Shown: positions 55,839 to 64,000 of the stretch, piece by piece
Layout of the letters: every line of letters starts with the position of its first letter
How positions within the stretch are numbered: position 1 is the first letter of the stretch
DNA from: Sthenelais limicola
Taxonomy: Eukaryota > Annelida > Polychaeta > Phyllodocida > Sigalionidae
DNA: 64,000 nt
Direction: 5' to 3'
Assembly: GCA_942159475.1 (NCBI GenBank)
Contig: OW804098.1
Coordinates: forward strand, 79,539,178-79,603,177
Notes under the pieces: model-generated
What the model saw: the letters and a program-made list of their open reading frames with translations, nothing else
What the model was told of the DNA's origin: nothing
The model's database searches: none
Program-made: the position numbers and the translations under genes

Positions 55839-58691
55839 CTGGCAGTCCCCAATGTGTGATAGCATCCCATGATTGTGCTGTCATGTAGATGGATCATCTA
55901 CAGCAAAACACGTCCCACATAAGTGTAAGGCCATGTGTGGACCAGACTTTTAACACGTATACAAGTAGGCGCTTAGCACCAATTCTAAACTTCTTAGACT
56001 TCCTAATTTTACTATATTTAGCACTGTATGAAGGCTAACAGATTCAAATATATATATATGAATGACTTTTGGACCTCTAACTATTATGGATCTGTTACCT
56101 TCATCTGCTGTTTCTCAATGCCAATTGTATATAATCCGGTCCCTCACCCCACCTACAACAATAGATAAATCATCCTCCGTAAAATGGATACCAACTCTAT
56201 GTAAATTGCGGAAAATTGATGTATTCCGATATTATCTGCTTTGAGGGAAATCCCCTTCAATGTCCGGCACCAAGGGTACGTAGGGGGTATTCCCCCGTGG
56301 TTGTATAGACAGGAGAAAGAATGGCAGGACATTGAGATATCCTGGTTTGAACATCATTCGCACGTCATTCTTATATTGGGAACAGATTTAAGGATGTGTG
56401 AGTTCAGTTTCTGGTTGGCTGGGAAGAGCCTTGGCAAAGTTCCACGTGAGATTTCATCAGCTGTAATAGCTAAAATTGTTCACATGAGGGCTGCTCCACA
56501 TGGCCTTAGAAGAACTAAAAAGTGATAATGACGGTATTCTCTTGTCACAGGATTTATGAACTTGGAGATTTGCAAGATTCTTATACAGTAGCCAAGTCAT
56601 AACGTGTTTTCTTATGAATATGGTTACAGGATTCGTTACAATGAAGTGATATATAGTCAGTTTTCATTAATGTGGGCATGAATAGGGCTGAGAGGGCTCA
56701 AACATTTAAGCACATTTTGATCCGAAATGGGACAGAATCTCATTCGAAGTGGCAAACACTTTTCGATTATTCTTTGCAATAGGAATCAATGGAATATACA
56801 CGCAGAGTGGGTCAATAGTAAAAATAGTTATTTTGTATCGAAATCAGCTGGGAATGTCAGTTGAAGTGGCAGACACTTGTCCATGACTTTGACATGAATA
56901 GAGCTGAGGGGCTCAAGTGCCTTTCTGAAACCATTCCACAGAGTTACAAGCCTTCCCTGCGCTTACTCACTTTGTTCACCGTAGCTTTATATAGAGAGTA
57001 GATAGAGATCATCTATGAGCAACTCCCCATGACCAACCATTGATTAACTCCTGGTCATTCCCCATCCCTCCTTCGCTCACTGCTCATCCCCACTCATGGC
57101 AGCAACCACGGCATCCCACCGCGAGACGCGACAAAACAAGTAATTTGTCTCAAATGTGGAGGTCACATTTAGTGTCAACTGGCAGTGGTAATCTTGGCTT
57201 GTGTAGCCAGAAGAGGCATCGAATGTCTCTCTACCTTATGAATACCAAGTAACAAATGTAGGCTGGCATCGCGAGGTTCTTGGAGTAAGGTTTAGAAATG
57301 TTGTAAACAGTTCCATAGGGTGAGGCATTACATGGGCCTATAAATACATATCTGACCAGCTCTAGGTAAACAGGTCCTATGGATCTTCACTATTTTTTAA
57401 AACAAACATTTTGTTAGGTATTGACGGCACTCCTGTCCTAAACGATTGTATGTTGCTGTGCCCCGAATGCTACATTTATTAAGTGAGATCTTTACATCAA
57501 GATGTGTTCAAGCAAAATATGTTCCCTCTATAAGCTTGTACACGAAAAAGATTTGTCATTGCCATAGTTGCGAAACCATTTCACAAGAACCCATTTCGTA
57601 CCTTTTGAGTTTTATTTCATTCATTTTTATTGGATAACTGCTGCTAAATAGAATGCTAATAACAGTCGTGGTCACATACAAGACGATAAAATAGGATTTG
57701 TCGAGACTTGACATAATCGAACCGTGAGGGGTATGCATTATATGCCACCATTGAATTAATTTCATTTTAGTTCTCTTCTAACCAAACCATTATCTAAATT
57801 GACCCCTTCCACAACGACCTTCAACAATGATACCAATCTCCCTCCCATGGCTAGCCATGTCTCCACACTTTATGCCTCAATAAAGAGAACCTCCAAGTTG
57901 CTTGTTTTATGATCCATGTTTTTTGTAGTGTGACAAGGGACTATCTCCGGAATACCTATAGTCGTATCACCTCCATACGTCGGAGCTGTTGTATTGGCCT
58001 AGCCAGAGGTACGGACGCACGAGGGGAGTGTGTGTGTGGGGGGGGGGGGTACATTCACATTCAACAACACTATTGTCTTTTGAATTCAACTCCTTGATAC
58101 TTGAAATACTCGACATATTATATAATAACCCAGACAGGTACATTGGAATTCTAATTCATTTCTTTCTTTCATTAAATGTAAGCTCATTTCTGTCACACCA
58201 AATTTTGTTGAAACTGTTGATGTCAAGTTGCATTTTCTAATCGATGGCAACTGCATGATAATGCAGCTATGGATAAATTATTCTAGTTGTATATTTGTAT
58301 TTCTGATAACTGTAATGACATAACTTTATAATAATTATTGAGAATCCCATTCGTAGTTACTGAGACTTTTCAATATAGTACACCCCACTCTTGTTCGCTC
58401 TTCACCGAAATTTACATCACCCTCTCTTTCTTTCCCTTACTCTGTCTCGCTTCAGCTACATCCCGGGACATAACTAGTTACACGAGACATCATATATAGC
58501 CAGTCTGATCATGGCCAGTCAGAAACATCAGGAGGAAAAAGGAGAGAATTAATGGCGTTCCTGATAACGACTGGTCCTTTTTTCACCAAGGCTTCATAAT
58601 TTTCGGGATTGGTGTTGGCCCTGTACTGAAGTCAAACGTCTCCGACTATCTGATTAAGCTAGATTTGCTTTCTAATTTGTTTTTATTCCAG
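55839..58691. other. AT-rich DNA with weak ORFs
   Basis: The plus frame 56241-56525 (94 codons, GGIPPWLYRQEKEWQDIEIS) is protein-like but unassigned and lacks good splice sites. The segment near 57040-57252 is open on both strands. A G12 tract lies at 58037-58048. Confidence 0.35.
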
Positions 58692-58735
58692 CACCTTTTG
58701 GGAAGTTAGAAGTTAGAGCTAAGAATGTAACTATT
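58692..58735 (+). CDS. Candidate microexon, phase 1-0, unrecognised
   Basis: The acceptor TCTAATTTGTTTTTATTCCAG ends at 58691 and the donor ACTATT|GTAAGT follows 58735; both are near-perfect metazoan sites. Only one frame is open: two bases plus 14 codons, PFGKLEVRAKNVTI. The peptide has the alternating pattern of a beta-sandwich strand as in Ig or fibronectin type III folds, but it is too short to assign. The splice-site quality is the main evidence. Confidence 0.38.
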
Positions 58736-59144
58736 GTAAGTATATAGTTGCGAGTCCAGTGGGTCTTGATTTGTTATCTACTTTATAAATGTTTATATAG
58801 GAAAACCATGCATTAGAAACTGAGATTGCTATTCTCAGCATAGTCCTAACATCATGAGGAAAGAATTAAAGTCCCTCCCCCATTAGGAGTATAGCAAAGG
58901 ACCTACCATTTGGTGTCTTCAAGAGGCATACCAAATAGAATAGTGACAGCACAAATTAATTAATTCGGTGTGTATTCTAAAAAAATTGGCCTGTGTACCA
59001 TGTAATTTAGTCCAAGTTTATTTAATTTGGTCTACAACAGGTACATTTATAATTAAACAAAAAGTAGGTATTGTGTTATTATAGGTGCAATGGCTTTGAC
59101 CTTATATACAGTCCTGCTTAGGAATTGATCTGCTACATAAGGGT
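58736..59144. other. AT-rich stretch, nothing recognised
   Basis: No ORF or repeat was supported in this interval. Confidence 0.5.
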
Positions 59145-59330
59145 GCCAGAAAATGTACAATCGGCAGCTATACACGTTTGTTTAATTCTGCTAAATTAGT
59201 CTGACAAATTATAAATACTATGTATTCGAGTATATTTGGTATTATGTTGATTCAAAGAATGTTCGATTATGTTCGATTATATTAATTGTAATTTGAACCC
59301 TATTTTGGTCTTACATGTGGGTTTTTGAGA
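59145..59330 (+). repeat. Dispersed repeat, partner of 24235-24391
   Basis: GTGCCAGAAAATGTACAAT, TGCTAAATTAGTCTGACAAA and TCGAGTATATTTGGTATT match the copy at 24235 in order. TATGTTCGAT is locally duplicated at 59267-59280. Confidence 0.65.
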
Positions 59331-59439
59331 AATTTGGTAAAGGCGAACTGTATACAGCAGCTGGTGACCTGCCCAATAAAATACAAATATATATTATGCA
59401 TTTTGTTTAACGGGGAAACATAACATCAAGTGCGGAACA

Positions 59440-59520
59440 AGGCCCAGGTGTGAATTAACGTTGTTGTAATGTGTTTATTTATAAAGGACCGACGTTTCGG
59501 TGAGTCGTACAACCTACGGT
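59440..59520 (-). repeat. Possible Penelope-like element tail with partial hammerhead core
   Basis: On the minus strand, ACGACTCACCGAAACGTCGG is followed by TCCTTTATAAATAAACAC. CCGAAAC followed by GTC is the 3' half of a minimal hammerhead as found at the ends of Penelope-like elements, but the 5' CTGANGA strand is missing or mutated. Read as a decayed remnant. Confidence 0.25.
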
Positions 59521-62500
59521 TTGCATAATGGATATAAATTGTCTTTGTTTGGATTAATTGCTAGCACTCAAAACCCATAACGTATCACAGGATAAAGAAG
59601 CTGATACTAATGAAGTTGCCAGTCACTTCTATATCTCATCTCGGCCATATCTAATGTTACTCCCAGTAGATCTGCAGAGAGAAGGGATTGACTTTGATGA
59701 ATTAGAAGAGAGATGGGACTAAGCCCTGTGGTACGGCTTCATTCTGCATTTTTGAAGGAAAGGGATCTGTAATGACTTGTAAAGGTCTCATATATGAAAT
59801 ACATATAATTATCATATGTAATATTATATATTGTGAACTAGTTGGCCGTTCTGTGGAGATATAAGTCATCGTTCACTAGTATTAGGGGCAACTTACTTCC
59901 GGCCAATTTGATTCATAAATGTTCCATAGAGAGACACTCAGACAGCAGATGCCATTGCCTATATACATCTAATATTGTATCGCTTAAATAAGTAAAACAA
60001 AGACGCATAATTCTAAAGTAAATTTTGTATCATGCAATTACATTAAATTGATGTTGAAACATTGAATTAGAAATTAAACGTAGAGATTTTTTATTTGTGC
60101 TCACTAACAGTAAGTAAACGGTTCTCTACCATACTTCTTTGTAAACTCCTTTCTTACCGCAAAATCAATGAACAATTCACTACAGTATTGTGAATACAAA
60201 AATGAATATCCCTAGTAAAGCAACCAACTTGACTGGTCCTATGATACGTCTACATACAATTTGAAAGGACTCAGCAATTTCCATGAGGTCCAATAGCAAT
60301 TTGATCTTTTGCTTAGATCTTACTGAGGTTCAGTGAAATTCATGAACACCATTTTGTTACGGTTGTAAGAAATCAATTTCCGATGATTCATCATTTCCAA
60401 ACCCTATATAAACCTTTATTGAAGCATAACTTATTGTTAAACCATTCAAAAAATAGTAATGTAACCGCTTTGATGTAATAGATTACAGTATTTCATGAAG
60501 GATGTTCATCCTTACCTCAATAGCAATGGATAATGTTCCAATACAGTATTTAACAGTGGGACCATCAATCCTTTTTATTTTTTTCCCCTATGTTTATACC
60601 GAAATGCTCTCAATGTACTGGATGTAGCTTTTTATGTATGATGTCTATCAAGAAGATCAAGGGTATTTATTGATTCTACTGGAATTCTTGGAACATGGAT
60701 GGCGGGGATGATGTAAATCAAGTGTGACTGATTTGCCACTTAAATCTATCATCTGTGATATTTGACATGAAAAGTGGAAATTCGTCTGGACTGAAATTTG
60801 ACCATCAAATAGTTGTCATGACCTATATTCTAAATTAGTATATTCAGTCCTGTCTCTCAGTATGTTTATATTATAACTATACATGTTTTCCTTTTGTCTT
60901 TGGTTTCCAAAAGAATGTCAGTCGGTCGTTCTATCTCTCCTCTCTCCCTCTCTCTCTCTCGCTCTCTCTCTCTGAACATAAGGAGAGATAAAGAAAGAGA
61001 CAGATTGGGAGGATGGAGAGAGAGAGAGAGAGAACTGAGATGAGGTGAGAATATGGGTGAAGGACAAATAAGTGCTGTGAGGGAATACAAGAAGTCAGTC
61101 TGTTTTTCGGAGTTGATAATTTTTGAATAACATACACCATATCAATACAAACGAATGGATAATGTAGCATCTGCTTTATATATGCGTCTATATTCCACCA
61201 TATAAATACATATATACTGATAACTTACAACTATTACGCTTAAATGTGAAGCAAACACTTATAAGAAGAGGATATTATGAAATAAATAAGACACCACAAT
61301 GAAAAGCTAAAATTCTCTGCTTTCCCATTTTAGAATTAGTGACTGATTGATATACACTTCGGGAAAAATCGGGAAAAATCCTTAATAAAAAACGTGTTCT
61401 TTGCGTACGACTCTCTAGTGCCTCTTGACCCTATTCCAGAGTGGATAGTCTTTTTAACACCCAACCGACTTACATGGATGCAGTAAGAAATTACCCCCAA
61501 TACACCAACCTGACTGAGGCATGGTTGTAGTTTACATCCTTGCCATATTCCAATTTTGTGGATAACTTCTACAGTTTGGCTGATCCATTATATATATGTA
61601 TTGGATAACTACATCAGTGTGTGTTCCTTTCGATAGCGATTTTGAATAAGTTTGCAAGGCAGGACACATTTTTTAACTCCGAATTTCATGATTACTGATA
61701 TTTTGTGAGGAAAATTGTTTCCGAATAATACAGACAATGTATCTTGTTTCTAGTTAGGATGAAATACTCTGGTGTATATTGGACACAAAGTAAACTCTGT
61801 TTGAAACTTGATTTAAATAGCATGATATTTTCTTATACGTACGCCTTTTCCCGGGGTGTCCTGACAGAGCTATAAACTTATTTCAGAATTGTCCCGGTGA
61901 ACCTCTTTTTCGATTAAACGTTTGAGGTAAACAAGCCTGGTATCACTTTATTATCATTTTTCACCAACTGGCGTACACAGCTTTAATTCCTTCAAATGCA
62001 TCGGGTAAAATGAGTCTCCTATCACTATCAAATTATGCACTAGTCATATCGATATCTCTTTCCCTCTATCCATTGCAGCCCTAGCCTTAGACGGGTGCTG
62101 GAAGACCGTAGCTTTACCTAGAAGAGCATTATCTTTTTGTCATGCTTCCAACTTCCTTCCGATAAATTTACACAAATGATCCATTAACTCATTTGGTAAC
62201 CCCACGTCTATTATCACGAATTTTAAACAATTTCGTATTCCAACCACTCGAGGTACCTGAATCTATTGAACCTCACCTGAAAGGCATGACCCTGTGGTTT
62301 CCCTATGGGAATGTTAGACTGGAGAAACAACAACAAACACAATGTTTGTAAACACATCAAATTTACCACTTAGAGGTCGGGTTCAGGGTCAGAGGTGAAT
62401 GTGTGTAACTGTAACTTAAGCTATTTGAATGAGTTTAATGAAACATCTGGTGTAGAGGTAGAGTAAACAAACTATGCGCTCTGCTTGTGTGGTAGTGTCT

Positions 62501-63171
62501 GGGTGTGTGGCATCTGTCCCTAGAATAGGGGTGCTCTACTAGGTCGCAAGGAACTAACGATTAATTGCTCGAGGGCAGCGATGCGATTGCAGGAAGATTT
62601 TATCATTTTTATATTATTGCAGTCAGATCGTTGCTTGCAAGTAGCCTAGTCACCAAGCATTGCATTGGAACTGTCTTACCTCAACTAGGCATAGCCTTGT
62701 TGGTCACTATACGTATGTTATGTAGTCTGGTTACATTCATAATAGGACGGTTGACAAAATAATACTGAGAGGAAGTTTTACGTCCCTTCGAAAGTCATTT
62801 TTTGCTATTGGTGGATGGCGGGCGGGTACATTTACAATCCCAGTACTGTTATAATGAAGGATAACAATGATAATAATGAATAAATGGCCTTTGATGAATA
62901 AAGAAAAATGATTATAGAATATCACGAGTCCTTCATACACATCTGGTAACACGTTTAGATGGTTTACTTGTAAGCACAATCAGCCGTGGAGTATAGAACC
63001 GCATTTGTGCAGTTAGACACAGATCTATTCATTATAAGATAGAATGCCAACATGGCCTTTAATACTTTTAATTCTTACTTTTAATATTAACACATTAAAG
63101 TGACCACATTAACGGGTACTAGACCTTACGTTTACATTGGCTAATGATCTTTAACGCCCATGGATAGTCAG
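59521..63171. other. AT-rich stretch with CT/GA microsatellites
   Basis: CT-rich (60938-60974) and GA-rich (61016-61032) tracts face each other and could pair; minus frames across them are artefacts. The plus frame 62565-62762 is hydrophobic and unrecognised. No gene is supported. Confidence 0.45.
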
Positions 63172-63246
63172 TCATTGTGTACCTGATGGTCCGCCTTACG
63201 CCGAAAAAACTACAAGAGCGGGGAGATTGCGAATGAAACTTGCTCT
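63172..63246 (+). CDS. Possible exon, unrecognised
   Basis: Between GGATAGTCAG (a weak acceptor ending 63171) and the good donor TGCTCT|GTAAGT (after 63246) there is an open frame of one base, 24 codons and two bases, reading HCVPDGPPYAEKTTRAGRLR and onward. The acceptor has a poor pyrimidine tract, so this is only a possibility. Confidence 0.18.
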
Positions 63247-64000
63247 GTAAGTATTGCTCTGCTCAAAGCGTACACCATATAATGTTATGGGTTTAAAGTT
63301 ATATGGTTCAATGATGGCTATATACTTATATATCACACGGACATTTTGATAAGCCTGAGCTGTTCTAGTTAAGTAATTTTAGGATCGCTCACATTATTTT
63401 AAAGCGAAAATTGGAGCATCGGGGCCGTGGCCTTTTATGACCCAGTCAGGAAGCACTGAGGTAATGTGTGAGCGTGTGAAGCTGGGGTTTAGTGGTTTAA
63501 TTCAGGTAAAGGTAAGCATTTACTCTAGGGTGATATATGTGTGAAGAGGAAGATCTTATATCTTCCCCGTGTCCTCACTTCACTCCCGGCCTCCTGACCC
63601 TGGGGTAACTTTACCTCACCATTCCCACAACCCTAAGATGTCCGAGATGTCCATCTGTGGCAGGACCTACATGGTGTGGATGGAGGATCAGTCACATTGG
63701 GGTGCTGTATGCGTTCTTCATGTGTACATGCCTGCCAGTGTTGTGTCGTAGTGCATTCATATACTGGTTATGAGTATGGGCCAGGGCGTCAGAAAATGTG
63801 TATTCGTTTTCACCGGTCCTTCAACTAAGTCAAATTTAAGACATAAATTACGTTCAAACGACAGTTCAACATAACCGAACGGGTATTTTTTCAAATCAAT
63901 TTTAATACCCTTGAACCCAGATATACCTCGTAGTTATTATGTTTCGCCCTAATTTGATCTGTGATTTGTACATAATTATGTTGTACCCCTCTGGCCTTTA
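63247..64000. other. Right end of the window, one weak ORF
   Basis: The frame 63569-63751 (GTG start, PPDPGVTLPHHSHNPKMSEM, then SICGRTYMVWMEDQSHW) lies in a GC-richer patch and could contain an exon, but no acceptor was found. Past 63760 nothing was recognised. Confidence 0.3.

Noticed and set aside
60866..61170. Two minus-strand ORFs of 74 and 79 codons
   Set aside because: They are serine/leucine and arginine/glutamate repeats encoded by CT/GA microsatellites.
1..64000. CRISPR arrays, bacterial operons, riboswitches
   Set aside because: The sequence is eukaryotic in character; tandem arrays present have no unique spacers of uniform length, and no cas-like genes occur.

Overview
This window looks like gene-poor animal genomic DNA, probably from a marine or aquatic invertebrate. 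The base composition is AT-rich. There are no bacterial-style operons, and apart from one retrotransposon at the left edge no long open reading frame exists. Interspersed repeats are abundant: tRNA-derived SINE-like units, MITEs with TTAA or TATA flanks, foldback elements, and TA, CA and CT microsatellites. The group is an inference: a tyrosine-recombinase retrotransposon plus these repeats suits molluscs and other aquatic invertebrates, but nothing here fixes the species.

Positions 1-3945 hold the only confidently recognised genes. They form a left-truncated Ngaro/DIRS-type retrotransposon with a gag-like ORF, a reverse transcriptase-RNase H ORF broken by one in-frame TGA, and a tyrosine recombinase ORF. 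Neighbouring ORFs overlap in different frames. These proteins would copy RNA to DNA and insert it by recombination rather than by a DDE integrase.

The rest, 3946-64000, reads as introns or intergenic DNA. Repeat landmarks are: a foldback element (10881-11616); a hammerhead-like RNA motif (13692-13731); a tandem array (15900-16500); an inverted pair of one repeat family (16509-16843 and 19837-20263); a family of TTAA-flanked MITEs (19106, 24392, 25100, 38022, 51504, 52068); an 18-base motif with a perfect palindromic copy (26575-26980); a 2.3-kb terminal-inverted-repeat element packed with 25- and 82-bp repeats (27270-29544); a TATA-flanked MITE (29921-30407); an inverted pair of tRNA-containing SINE-like repeats (36176-36714 and 38526-39058); and a 72-bp perfect palindrome inserted in a MITE (51854-51925).

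Short segments with plausible splice sites and open frames occur on both strands. Plus-strand examples are 10661-10849, 13291-13377, 25724-25830, 42013-42254, 49397-49522 and 58692-58735; minus-strand examples are 44743-44909, 53893-54090 and 55714-55838. They may be exons of one or more long-intron genes. None could be assigned to a protein family with confidence, their phases do not assemble into one obvious transcript, and all need transcript evidence. I found no complete host gene, no true tRNA or rRNA gene, and no CRISPR array.
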